Source: Clostridium luticellarii
GTDB lineage: Bacteria > Bacillota > Clostridia > Clostridiales > Clostridiaceae
DNA length: 35,654 bases
Assembly: GCF_002995845.1 (NCBI RefSeq)
Contig: NZ_PVXP01000031.1
Span: 1-35,654 of the forward strand
Reading direction: 5' to 3'
The notes beneath the pieces are model-generated. The model was not told where the DNA came from. It made no database searches and saw nothing but the letters and a program-made list of their open reading frames with translations. A program made the position numbers and the translations under genes. Each line of letters begins with the position of its first letter. Within the stretch, counting starts at the first letter, position 1. This document shows positions 1 to 7,374 of the stretch, one piece after another.

Positions 1-146
1 AGACTGATTTCAAAGATAATTTGGATAGAATATCTCATAATGCCATGGAAGATGCTTGTACAGGAGCTAATCCTGCAAAAATAACTGAAGAAGAGATGAA
101 AAAATTATTCCAGTATATATATGAAGGTAAAAAAGTTGATTTCTGA
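1..146 (+). CDS. Iron-containing alcohol dehydrogenase, C-terminal end (partial)
   Basis: The frame is open from the window edge to a TGA at 144-146 and gives about 47 residues. It contains DACTGANP followed by an acidic/basic helix (ITEEEMKKLF). That pattern is typical of the extreme C-terminus of iron-dependent (type III) alcohol dehydrogenases, either stand-alone butanol/propanediol dehydrogenases or the ADH half of AdhE. These enzymes reduce aldehydes to alcohols with NAD(P)H in the cytoplasm. The bulk of the gene, including NAD- and metal-binding residues, lies outside the window, so stand-alone enzyme and AdhE cannot be told apart. No clear terminator hairpin follows the stop. Confidence 0.75.
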   Translation, partial: TDFKDNLDRISHNAMEDACTGANPAKITEEEMKKLFQYIYEGKKVDF

Positions 147-195
147 TTTTGATTGTTTTTATATTTTTATATTTTGAAAAATTATAAAAATAAAT

Positions 196-303
196 AAATT
201 AATCTCTTGTGCTATTAAAAATTAAAGAAGGTTAAGATATTATGTTGAAGTTTTTTATCTATGAATTGTATTATAATAATTAACTAGTACAAGAGATTAA
301 TTT
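196..303. repeat. Perfect 15-bp inverted repeat flanking 78 bp (possible invertible element)
   Basis: The left arm AAATTAATCTCTTGT (196-210) is exactly the reverse complement of the right arm at 289-303, and the similarity continues imperfectly inward for a few bases. Between the arms is a promoter-like pair, TTGAAG at 245-250 and TATTAT at 269-274 with an 18-base spacer, pointing towards nfnAB. Arms around a short promoter-bearing segment fit an invertible promoter switch, but a small decayed mobile element or chance are also possible. No target-site duplication was seen outside the arms and no recombinase gene is nearby. Confidence 0.4.
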
Positions 304-415
304 GCTTCCTTTGGCAAAAGGTGAGAAATCTGGAGCTTTTGGTTTAACAGAGCATAATGTAATAAATAGTTATTTGGAAGTTGTCATGCTTGACATGCCT
401 TATGAGAGATCATGA
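287..415 (+). pseudogene. Acyl-CoA dehydrogenase remnant
   Basis: One frame reads LPLAKGEKSGAFGLTE, which closely resembles the substrate/FAD-site segment of butyryl/acyl-CoA dehydrogenases (LxKLAxGEKxGAFxLTEPxAG). After this block the similarity collapses and a TGA follows at 413-415. There is no start codon or ribosome-binding site and the rest of the roughly 380-residue protein is absent. It overlaps the right arm of the inverted repeat. I read it as a small leftover of a deleted gene. Confidence 0.45.
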
Positions 416-575
416 ATTTAGTGATCTTTTTGCTAATTTATAGATTGTGCAATTATATGATATAACTATAAAGGATTATTATAGACTAAACAAATACAAA
501 CAAGAGGGGAGTTGAAACCGCCAGAATCAGAGTTGTATCCGGTATATTTGGATTACATTTGATTGGTGGAATAAC

Positions 576-2846
576 ATGTATAAAATAGTACGAAAAGAAG
601 AATTGGCACCCAATATATTTTTAATAGATATAGAAGCACCAAGAGTTGCAAAATCCTGTCTGCCTGGGCAATTTATTATAGTAAAAATAGATGAAAAAGG
701 TGAAAGAATACCTTTAACTATATGTGACTATGATTCTGAAAAAGGTACAGTTACAATAGTATTTCAGACATTGGGGGATTCAACTAAAAAGATGGCTGAA
801 TACGAAGTAGGCCAGTATTTTGAAGATTTTGTTGGGCCATTGGGACAACATTCTGATTTTGTAAATGAAAGTATGGAGGAACTCAAAAAGAAGAACATAA
901 TATTTGTAGCAGGAGGAGTTGGCACTGCCCCGGTTTATCCCCAGGTAAAATGGCTTCATAGCCACGGAATAGATGCAGATGTCATAGTGGGGTGTAAATC
1001 TAAAAACTATCTACTTTTTGAAGAAGAGCTGAAACCGATTTGCGATAACCTTTATATAGCTACTGATGATGGAAGTTATGGGTACAAAGGATTTGTTACA
1101 GATCTTCTGAAAGAGCTTATTGATAAGAAGACTAAGGACTACAATTATGTAGTCGCTATAGGACCAATGATAATGATGAAGTTTATAGCACAGCTTACTA
1201 AAAAATACGCGATTAAAACTATAGTGAGTTTGAATCCTATAATGGTAGATGGTACTGGAATGTGTGGAGCCTGCAGGGTTACTGTAGGAGGAAAAGTAAA
1301 ATTTGCCTGTGTGGATGGACCCGAATTTGACGGCCATCTTGTAAATTTTGATGAAGCTATGAGAAGGCAGGCTATGTATAAGACTGAAGAGGGAAAAAAG
1401 ATATTGAAGAAAGAAGAGGGAGATACATTCGACAGAAAGGGCTGTGAACGTAGAGCAGAGGAAAAACTTAATAGGATGAAGAGAGTCCCAATAAGGGAAC
1501 AGGATCCTAAAGTGAGAGCCACTAATTTTGATGAGGTATGTCTTGGCTACACTGAGGAAGAAGCTGTAAAAGAAGCGTCCAGATGCCTAAACTGTAAAAA
1601 ACCTATGTGTGTAACTCAATGTCCTGTTTCCATAAGCATACCTAAGTTTATAGAACAGGTTAAGAATAAAAATTTTGAAAAGGCTGCTAGGATAATAGCT
1701 GAATCCAGTGCACTTCCGGCGGTCTGTGGAAGAGTATGCCCCCAGGAAACTCAGTGTGAAGAGAAATGTGTACTTGGGAAAAAGGGAGATGCTGTAGCCA
1801 TAGGGAAATTGGAAAGGTTTGTAGCAGACTGGTCCAGAGAGAACAACATTGATTTATCTGAAACTTTACCTAAAAACGGTAAAAAAGTGGCTGTAATAGG
1901 CAGTGGTCCTTCAGGGCTTACCTGTGCAGGAGATTTAGCAAAGTTCGGGTACGATGTTACTATATTTGAAGCCTTACATAAGGCTGGAGGGGTTTTAGTA
2001 TATGGAATTCCTGAGTTCAGGCTCCCGAAAGATAGGGTAGTGCAGCATGAAGTGGAGAATGTAAAGAAATTAGGTGTTAAAGTAGAGACGGATACAATAG
2101 TGGGCAGGACTATCACTATTGATGATCTCATAGAAAAGGAAGGTTTCCGGGCAGTATTTATAGGTTCAGGAGCAGGACTTCCGAGGTTTATGGGAATACC
2201 TGGAGAAAATTTGAATGGGGTGTTCTCGGCCAATGAGTTTTTGACAAGAAGTAATCTTATGCAGGCATTTAAAAAGGACTATGATACACCTATAAAGGTT
2301 GGTAAAAAAGTTGCTGTAGTGGGTGGAGGAAATGTAGCCATGGATTCTGCAAGAACAGCACTTAGACTTGGGTCAGAAGTATATATAGTATACAGAAGAT
2401 CTAGTTCAGAATTACCGGCAAGGGCAGAAGAAGTACATCATGCTGAGGAAGAGGGAATAAAATTTAATCTCTTGACTAATCCTGTAGAAATATTGGGAGA
2501 TAAAAGGGGATGGGTTAAAGGAATGAAATGTGTAAAGATGAAATTAGGTGAACCAGATGAATCCGGCAGAAGAAGGCCTATCAAAATGGAGGGTTCAGAA
2601 TTTGATTTGGATGTAGATACAGTGATTATGGCACTGGGAACTTCACCTAATCCACTTATAGCTTCTACAACAAAGGGACTTGAAATGAATAAACGCGGGT
2701 GCCTGGTGGTGCAGGAAGATACAGGTCTTACCACCAGAGAGGGTATATATGCTGGTGGAGATGCAGTGACTGGAGCAGCAACGGTAATACTTGCCATGGG
2801 GGCGGGTAAAAAGGCAGCAAAGGCTATAGATGAATACTTGAAGTAA
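576..2846 (+). CDS. nfnAB: NfnAB fusion: electron-bifurcating NADH-dependent ferredoxin:NADP+ oxidoreductase
   Basis: This 756-residue protein joins the two Nfn subunits, which are separate genes in many bacteria. Residues 1 to about 275 are the NfnA part: flavin/NAD reductase fold (GGVGTAPVYP near 113) and a [2Fe-2S] site with Asp225, Cys230, Cys233 and Cys245. The rest is NfnB, a GltD-like part with two cysteine clusters for [4Fe-4S] centres (Cys337/340/345/349 and Cys384/388/394/398) and two dinucleotide-binding loops (VAVIGSGPSG near 438, VAVVGGGNVA near 579). The family reversibly couples NADH plus reduced ferredoxin to reduction of two NADP+, in the cytoplasm. In acetogens this supplies NADPH. 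The ATG at 576 has a GGTGG site; the gene is alone and ends at a hairpin terminator. Annotation pipelines often call such proteins glutamate synthase small subunit. Confidence 0.93.
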   Translation: MYKIVRKEELAPNIFLIDIEAPRVAKSCLPGQFIIVKIDEKGERIPLTICDYDSEKGTVTIVFQTLGDSTKKMAEYEVGQYFEDFVGPLGQHSDFVNESMEELKKKNIIFVAGGVGTAPVYPQVKWLHSHGIDADVIVGCKSKNYLLFEEELKPICDNLYIATDDGSYGYKGFVTDLLKELIDKKTKDYNYVVAIGPMIMMKFIAQLTKKYAIKTIVSLNPIMVDGTGMCGACRVTVGGKVKFACVDGPEFDGHLVNFDEAMRRQAMYKTEEGKKILKKEEGDTFDRKGCERRAEEKLNRMKRVPIREQDPKVRATNFDEVCLGYTEEEAVKEASRCLNCKKPMCVTQCPVSISIPKFIEQVKNKNFEKAARIIAESSALPAVCGRVCPQETQCEEKCVLGKKGDAVAIGKLERFVADWSRENNIDLSETLPKNGKKVAVIGSGPSGLTCAGDLAKFGYDVTIFEALHKAGGVLVYGIPEFRLPKDRVVQHEVENVKKLGVKVETDTIVGRTITIDDLIEKEGFRAVFIGSGAGLPRFMGIPGENLNGVFSANEFLTRSNLMQAFKKDYDTPIKVGKKVAVVGGGNVAMDSARTALRLGSEVYIVYRRSSSELPARAEEVHHAEEEGIKFNLLTNPVEILGDKRGWVKGMKCVKMKLGEPDESGRRRPIKMEGSEFDLDVDTVIMALGTSPNPLIASTTKGLEMNKRGCLVVQEDTGLTTREGIYAGGDAVTGAATVILAMGAGKKAAKAIDEYLK

Positions 2847-2853
2847 TAATTCA

Positions 2854-2889
2854 AAAAAACTGTACTGGAATATTCTGGTACAGTTTTTT
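2854..2889 (+). terminator. Rho-independent terminator of nfnAB
   Basis: A perfect 12-bp stem (2854-2865 with 2878-2889), 12-base loop, and six T in the right arm, starting 7 bases after the nfnAB stop. Confidence 0.85.
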
Positions 2890-3034
2890 ATAATTCACAA
2901 TAAATGATGATGATTTTCCATGCATCTCAAAAGGACTTTAAAGAAATATGGGCAGATTATTTCGAGCTGTATAGGGATTATGGTGAAATAAAAAATTTAC
3001 GTGTCAAAAGTGAATTTAACTATTTTAAAAACAT

Positions 3035-3496
3035 CTACCATACCTCCTTTCGTTCAAGTTCCAACAAAGCTTTCTTCATATCAAGGCCGCCTGCATAGCC
3101 GACGAGATTTCCGTTTGCTCCGATTACCCGATGACACGGAACCACAATTATCAATGGATTTTTATTATTTGCCATACCCACTGCGCGGCTGGCTTTTGGA
3201 TTGCCCACCGCCCCTGCGATCTCTTTGTATGTGCGGGTCTCTCCGTATGGGATCCTGCGAAGGGCGTCCCACACTTTTTTTTGAAAGTCAGTGCCATGGA
3301 GTTCGTATGGAAAGTCGAAGGTTTTACGATGTCCTTTGAGATATTCACATACCTGCTCAAAAGCTAGATCGGAAAGTGCCGAAGGTTTGTTGTCGGCGTC
3401 GATTTTTTCCACCGGTTTCAACAAAACAACTGCTGTATTCGTATATCCGATTTCTAAAATTCCAAATTCAAAATCATAAAATGCGTATTCTATCAT
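3035..3496 (-). CDS. ogt: Methylated-DNA--protein-cysteine S-methyltransferase
   Basis: This 153-residue protein repairs O6-methylguanine by moving the methyl group irreversibly to its own cysteine. The active site is VVPCHRVIG with the acceptor Cys121, preceded by the DNA-binding helix region (YGETRTYKEIA, then ASRAVG) typical of the C-terminal AGT domain. A short N-terminal ribonuclease-like domain precedes it, so the length is normal for Ogt/AdaB. The ATG overlaps the adaA stop as ATGA (3493-3496), which indicates translational coupling. It is the last gene of a three-gene alkylation-damage operon. Base composition is clearly richer in G and C than the flanking genes. Confidence 0.95.
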   Translation of the reverse strand: MIEYAFYDFEFGILEIGYTNTAVVLLKPVEKIDADNKPSALSDLAFEQVCEYLKGHRKTFDFPYELHGTDFQKKVWDALRRIPYGETRTYKEIAGAVGNPKASRAVGMANNKNPLIIVVPCHRVIGANGNLVGYAGGLDMKKALLELERKEVW

Positions 3497-4041
3497 TTTC
3501 TACATTCCTTCCTGTATGCGGCGGGAGGCAATCCCGTACCATTTTTGAAAAAACGATAAAAGGATGACAGTCGGTCAAAGCCTACAGAATAGGCAATGTT
3601 GATAATCTCGTCATTGGTATCTGAAAGCAGCCGTTTTGCTTCTTTCAAGCGAAGATTGCTCATATATTTGGACAATGTAATGCCGTACTCACCCTTAAAT
3701 ATTTCAGCCATGCGGCGCTGGGATATGCCCAATTGCCGCAGTTCCCGATTCAGCTTGCAGCTCTTTCGAAAAGAATCGCCCAGCCGCCGCTTTACTTTTT
3801 CTGCAATTTCTTTTATAGGTTTATAATCCAGCAGGTCACTTCTGCAGCGCTTGCAGGGGCGAAATCCCTCAGCTCTTGCTTGTTCTGCTGTATTAAAAAA
3901 GCACACATTTTCCCGTTTTGGAGTCTTGGATTTGCAAGAGGGACGGCAATAAATTCCGGTAGACTTGACTGCGTAGAAAAAAATGCCGTCATAGGATGCA
4001 TTGTTTTCGGATACCGCTTTCCACATTTCTTCCAGTGTCAT
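3493..4041 (-). CDS. adaA: Methylphosphotriester-DNA methyltransferase / AraC-type activator
   Basis: This 182-residue protein combines the Ada metal-binding domain with an AraC-type helix-turn-helix domain, like AdaA of Bacillus. Cys32 and Cys36 (YCRPSC) with Cys63 and Cys66 (CKRC) match the four zinc cysteines of Ada. The first is the methyl acceptor in the family, whose methylation turns the protein into an activator of the ada genes. The C-terminal part (ISQRRMAEIFKGEYG, then IINIAYSVGFDRLSSFYRFF) is the AraC DNA-binding domain. It overlaps both neighbours by four bases and probably activates its own operon. G+C-rich codon use supports horizontal acquisition. Confidence 0.93.
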   Translation of the reverse strand: MTLEEMWKAVSENNASYDGIFFYAVKSTGIYCRPSCKSKTPKRENVCFFNTAEQARAEGFRPCKRCRSDLLDYKPIKEIAEKVKRRLGDSFRKSCKLNRELRQLGISQRRMAEIFKGEYGITLSKYMSNLRLKEAKRLLSDTNDEIINIAYSVGFDRLSSFYRFFKNGTGLPPAAYRKECRK

Positions 4042-4343
4042 TTTCTTGACGCCTCCTTTTTCTTTTTTGACGCATAATCTCGCATTTCAGGAATTGCACC
4101 TCCGGCAATTGCCCAAAGATACAGGCTTGCCACCGTTCCATAGGTAGAATATCGCCTTGCGTATTTCACAAACCTTTTTCTGCCGATGCTTTTATGATGA
4201 TACAGCATCCGCATTCCTCGATGAATGGCAAGGTCGCCGTCAACTGTATGGTATATATGTCCGATCCGATCAATTGTTGTGTCAAGCAATTTGTCGCGTT
4301 TTTTTAAGTATTCAATTTCCTCGCTGCCATATTCGAAATACAA
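4038..4343 (-). pseudogene. alkA: DNA-3-methyladenine glycosylase II (AlkA-like), internally deleted
   Basis: The 101-residue frame looks like the two ends of a Firmicutes AlkA-type glycosylase joined together. Residues 1 to about 34 match the N-terminal start (YFEYGSEEIEYLKKRDK, then IDRIGHI). Residues 35-75 match the far C-terminal segment (DGDLAIHRGMRMLYHH, then YSTYGTVASLYLW). About 110 residues between them, including the helix-hairpin-helix DNA-binding motif, are missing compared with the usual length of about 210. Asp37 would be the catalytic aspartate, but without the HhH the enzyme should not work. The deletion is in frame, so translation into adaA (ATGA overlap) is kept. The start is TTG at 4341-4343 behind a strong GGAGGTG. 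Confidence 0.8.
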
Positions 4344-4364
4344 AAAATCACCTCCATTTCTACA

Positions 4365-4373
4365 ATTATAGCA
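4365..4373 (-). promoter_or_regulatory. Extended -10 promoter of the ada operon
   Basis: On the minus strand TGCTATAAT is an extended -10 element about 25 bases before the alkA-remnant start. The -35 region is poor, as expected for a promoter that needs AdaA as activator. The activator site was not identified. Confidence 0.6.
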
Positions 4374-4443
4374 TAGGCACCCGGTGACTTTCTTCTCTAT
4401 TTTGGAAATTCAATTTAAGGAAAAGTATAATTCAATATGTTAT

Positions 4444-5736
4444 TTAAAAATCAGCATTCCACTCATTTTTCACCTTATTAATAAAATCGACACATTTCCG
4501 ATTAAACTCCAGAGTTGTTAGATATAATCTTTGAATATCATTATTCTCATTTACTGCTCTTGTATTCATTACCAATGTATCTAATTCCATGTTTACTTTT
4601 GATAATTGATTAACTACTGAATCCCTTAAATTATCAATAACATGTTCTAAAGAAATTGTCTGTTCAAGTATCTCTTCGTGTAATTCCCTGTGTTCAAAAA
4701 TATTTATGCACTGTTCAATATTATCCGCCTGTTCACAATAAATATATTTCACAAAATAACTTAATGCATATTCGTTAAAAATGTATTTTGATGGTAGAAA
4801 TGTACAATACTTACTTATAATTTTATTTTTCATATCAGCTAAAGAGGTGTTCTTTGATTCAATAATATTCATATAATTCTCGATATTATCAATATATTGA
4901 TTGGCTTCACTTTTTTTAAACTCCAAAGCATTATTGAGTCTTTTTCCAGCATCGCTTTCCTGGAATTTCATTAAGTAGTAAGATTGTATTTTTGCCAAAG
5001 TTTCTTCTTCAATGAATTGCCCTGGTATTACATAAATAAGTTTCTCTAATTTATTTTTTAGTTCATCTTTTAATTTACTTACTTCCTCCACAAGGTCTAC
5101 TTGTTTTTTCCTATAAGCTGAACAAGCTTCATGAGGAACGCTTGGCCTAAATGTAATTTGCATCTTCATTTCTTCGTTATAATCTTCCACCATATTAGAA
5201 AGCTGTAATCTATAATAATTCTGAATTTTTTCTTGTAAAGACTTGCTGGATTCATCAATTATAAAATGATTCAAGTCGAAAGGTTCATATTTTTCTTTTC
5301 CTATGGTATTGATAAGGTCCAGAATCTCAAAGCCATATTTACCGGTCAAATTCCTAATATAGTTCATAATACTATTATTGTCATCGAATGTTTCCTGAGC
5401 ATTTGATGTAACGCACCACATGCCGTTAAGATTTTCGTAGTGGCACAGCGTATACGAAAAGCTATTGTGTAAATTACAATACGTAGCTATACACAACCTT
5501 TTAAAGTCCTCACTTTTTATAAAATTTAAGGCAGTATTGTTTTTCACAAAGCAATTCTTACTTTGAAGAAACTTATTTCTGTCTCCAGCATATTTTTGTC
5601 TTTTATGCTCCAGTTTTTTTAATTCATCATTTAAAAGCATTTGTGATTCATTAATATTAATAATTATATCTCCTAATTCAAATAATTTCTTCAACAACAA
5701 TAATCTATCAGCACTTATTTTCATAGTAGTATTCAT
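4444..5736 (-). CDS. Uncharacterised coiled-coil-type protein, 430 residues
   Basis: I do not recognise this family. The protein is soluble-looking: no signal peptide, no hydrophobic membrane segment, many Lys, Glu, Asn and Ile. Long heptad-like helical stretches occur near residues 20-55 (LFELGDIIININESQ, LKKLEHKRQKY), 215-240 and 340-425. Cysteines are scattered (for example CIATYCNLH near 82-90) without a metal-site pattern. The ATG at 5734-5736 has a good AGGGGGA site seven bases upstream. The gene is a single unit with its own promoter, between the transferred ada operon and the ECF sigma operon. A structural, cytoskeletal or defence-related role would be a guess. Confidence 0.8.
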   Translation of the reverse strand: MNTTMKISADRLLLLKKLFELGDIIININESQMLLNDELKKLEHKRQKYAGDRNKFLQSKNCFVKNNTALNFIKSEDFKRLCIATYCNLHNSFSYTLCHYENLNGMWCVTSNAQETFDDNNSIMNYIRNLTGKYGFEILDLINTIGKEKYEPFDLNHFIIDESSKSLQEKIQNYYRLQLSNMVEDYNEEMKMQITFRPSVPHEACSAYRKKQVDLVEEVSKLKDELKNKLEKLIYVIPGQFIEEETLAKIQSYYLMKFQESDAGKRLNNALEFKKSEANQYIDNIENYMNIIESKNTSLADMKNKIISKYCTFLPSKYIFNEYALSYFVKYIYCEQADNIEQCINIFEHRELHEEILEQTISLEHVIDNLRDSVVNQLSKVNMELDTLVMNTRAVNENNDIQRLYLTTLEFNRKCVDFINKVKNEWNADF

Positions 5737-5772
5737 AACTTTATCCCCCTAAAAATTATTACGATCACTTAA

Positions 5773-5801
5773 ATTTTATACCTCATTTCGGTGAATATCA
5801 A
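5773..5801 (-). promoter_or_regulatory. Sigma-A-like promoter of the orphan coiled-coil gene
   Basis: On the minus strand TTGATA (5801-5796) and TAAAAT (5778-5773) are separated by 17 bases, about 40 bases before the start codon at 5736. Confidence 0.55.
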
Positions 5802-5827
5802 TATATACGATTTTTGAGTAAGCAGGG

Positions 5828-5833
5828 TATAAT
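5828..5833 (+). promoter_or_regulatory. Possible -10 element upstream of the ECF sigma operon
   Basis: TATAAT lies about 70 bases before the sigma start. The -35 position is not consensus and no typical ECF -35 (GAAC type) was seen, so assignment is weak. Confidence 0.3.
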
Positions 5834-5904
5834 AAAATCTGAAATTGTTGAAGTGTTTTTTATTTATAAATCGTTGTATTATTGTAAGGATAAAAAAGGT
5901 GGTG

Positions 5905-6414
5905 ATGATTATTCAAGAAGATCAATTTGAAAAATATATAAAACAGTATGAACGTTTAATCATTACCATATGCTTTTCTTTTACGAAAAATTATTTTGAT
6001 GCAGAAGATATAGCACAGCAGACATTTTTAACTGCCTATGAAAAGTTAAATAAATTTGATGGCAGGAATTTTAAAGCATGGGTTACGAAAATTGCAGTTA
6101 ATAAATGCAGGGACTATATTAAAAGTCCTGCCAGGAAAGTGGAGGATCTTACTTGTGAAGACTACAAATATATAGAAGATACAAAAAATTCTCCTGAGGA
6201 AAATATACTGAGTAATTACAGTGAAAGAAAAATCTATGAACTGTGCAGCAGGTTAAAAGAACCTTACAGAACCGTGGCGGTAAATTATTTTTGCAGAGAC
6301 GTAAAGCTCTCGGATATGGCAAAAGATACAGGAGAGAATTTGAAGACACTTAGGACAAGATTATATAGAGCAAAAAAACTTCTCAAAATTTTATGGAAGG
6401 AGGCGGTAACTTGA
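5905..6414 (+). CDS. ECF (extracytoplasmic function) RNA polymerase sigma factor
   Basis: This roughly 169-residue protein has the two domains of a group IV sigma factor. Region 2 (FDAEDIAQQTFLTAYEKL, then FKAWVTKIAVNKCRDYI) binds core polymerase and the -10. Region 4 (LKEPYRTVAVNYF, then SDMAKDTGENLKTLRTRLYRAKKLL) binds the -35. The start at 5905 is preferred over ATG 5845 because AAGGTGG precedes it and the extra 20 residues are not sigma-like. The next gene overlaps its stop and encodes a zinc-binding anti-sigma factor, the usual arrangement. The operon continues into two membrane proteins, so an envelope signal is likely, though which one is unknown. Confidence 0.9.
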   Translation: MIIQEDQFEKYIKQYERLIITICFSFTKNYFDAEDIAQQTFLTAYEKLNKFDGRNFKAWVTKIAVNKCRDYIKSPARKVEDLTCEDYKYIEDTKNSPEENILSNYSERKIYELCSRLKEPYRTVAVNYFCRDVKLSDMAKDTGENLKTLRTRLYRAKKLLKILWKEAVT

Positions 6415-6869
6415 GTGATGATTTGTTTAACAGTAGCGGACATATAAAAAATTCAGCTTTGAAAAGATTCAGGGATGGAAATTTAAATGATATAGAACTT
6501 GTTATTCTATCAAAACATATAGAAAGTTGTGAAGAATGTGCAGAAAAGCTGACAGACAGCTTTGAACAAGTTGATTTTTTGAAGGTACCGGGCGGATTTC
6601 AGGAAGAGATAAAAGACAAGATAAATAGAAGACATGAAAAAAATAGACAATTTTTCTTTTATTCACTGAAGGTATCAATGGCAGCTTGTATAGCGCTTGT
6701 ATTTGTTTTTTCCAGTACTCTTAATTTTATGGCAAGTACCGGAGTGAGGACACTCAAAATAAAATCACCTCAATTTACAGTAGTCAATTCCATAAATATG
6801 AAACTTGGAAATTTTACTAATAAGATAATTGATATGGAGGGATTCAATAATGAAATCCAAAAAAAGTAA
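6411..6869 (+). CDS. Membrane anti-sigma factor with zinc-finger-like N-terminus
   Basis: The N-terminal half carries HIESCEECAEKL, an HxxxCxxC motif typical of zinc-dependent anti-sigma domains that hold ECF factors inactive. One transmembrane helix follows (VSMAACIALVFVFSSTLNF), then a short outer segment of about 45 residues. The start is best placed at TTG 6411-6413, which overlaps the sigma stop (TTGA) and sits behind GGAGG at 6396-6401. An ATG at 6393 is in frame but lies upstream of that site. Tight coupling keeps sigma and anti-sigma levels matched. The C-terminus overlaps the next gene by 20 bases. Confidence 0.85.
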   Translation: MSDDLFNSSGHIKNSALKRFRDGNLNDIELVILSKHIESCEECAEKLTDSFEQVDFLKVPGGFQEEIKDKINRRHEKNRQFFFYSLKVSMAACIALVFVFSSTLNFMASTGVRTLKIKSPQFTVVNSINMKLGNFTNKIIDMEGFNNEIQKK

Positions 6870-7374
6870 TTTTTTAGCTGTAATTTTTTCTTTTCTACCG
6901 GGCGCAGGACATATGTATATGGGATTTATGAAAATGGGATTGTCACTTATGGCGGCATTTTTTACCGTGATATTTCTCTCCAGCTGGCTCAATATAGGAC
7001 CACTTCTGTTTATTCTCCCATTAATATGGTTCTATTCATTTTTCGACTGTATAAATAAACAAAGCCTTCCAGATGAAGAATTTGAGCTTCTAGAAGATAA
7101 TTATATGTTTTCTATAGACAAATTGATTAATCTGGACAGAAATTTATTTAAAAAGCAGAGATTGTTTTTTGGAATACTCCTGGTCTGCATGGGAATATAT
7201 CTTATATGGGACAATGTCAGATATATTATCAAGCCATATATAGATTCGGGTGTTTATAGGATTTTAAGCAATTTTACAGGGATTGTTCCCCAGATAATTG
7301 TAGGAATGGCTATAATTGTAATTGGAGTAAAGCTCATTATGGGTAAGAAAAAAGAGGGGGATATAAATGACTAG
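6850..7374 (+). CDS. TM2-type multi-spanning membrane protein
   Basis: This 174-residue protein starts with a TM2-like hairpin: FLAVIFSFLPGAGHMYMGFMKMG, with its typical PGxGxxYxG turn, then a second and third hydrophobic stretch. After a charged cytoplasmic linker (LPDEEFELLEDN) come two more membrane helices (LFFGILLVCMGIYLIW and IIVGMAIIVIGVKLIM). The ATG at 6850 is chosen because GGAGG at 6836-6841 is correctly spaced; the upstream TTG is not. It is the third gene of the ECF operon and overlaps both neighbours, so it is probably a sensor, effector or modulator of the same response. Function is unknown. Confidence 0.8.
   Translation: MKSKKSNFLAVIFSFLPGAGHMYMGFMKMGLSLMAAFFTVIFLSSWLNIGPLLFILPLIWFYSFFDCINKQSLPDEEFELLEDNYMFSIDKLINLDRNLFKKQRLFFGILLVCMGIYLIWDNVRYIIKPYIDSGVYRILSNFTGIVPQIIVGMAIIVIGVKLIMGKKKEGDIND

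Larger units (their letters stand above)
147..575. other. 430-base gap with no intact gene
   Basis: This stretch holds no intact ORF. It contains a 15-base inverted repeat with arms 78 bases apart, a possible promoter between the arms, and a short acyl-CoA dehydrogenase-like remnant, each listed separately. The part directly before nfnAB carries a GGTGG ribosome-binding site around 564. I could not assign a confident promoter for nfnAB. Confidence 0.6.

Noticed and set aside
2904-3098. Plus-strand frame of 64 codons starting ATGATGATG
   Set aside because: No ribosome-binding site, its 3' third runs antisense through ogt, and no family pattern is visible. At most a remnant.
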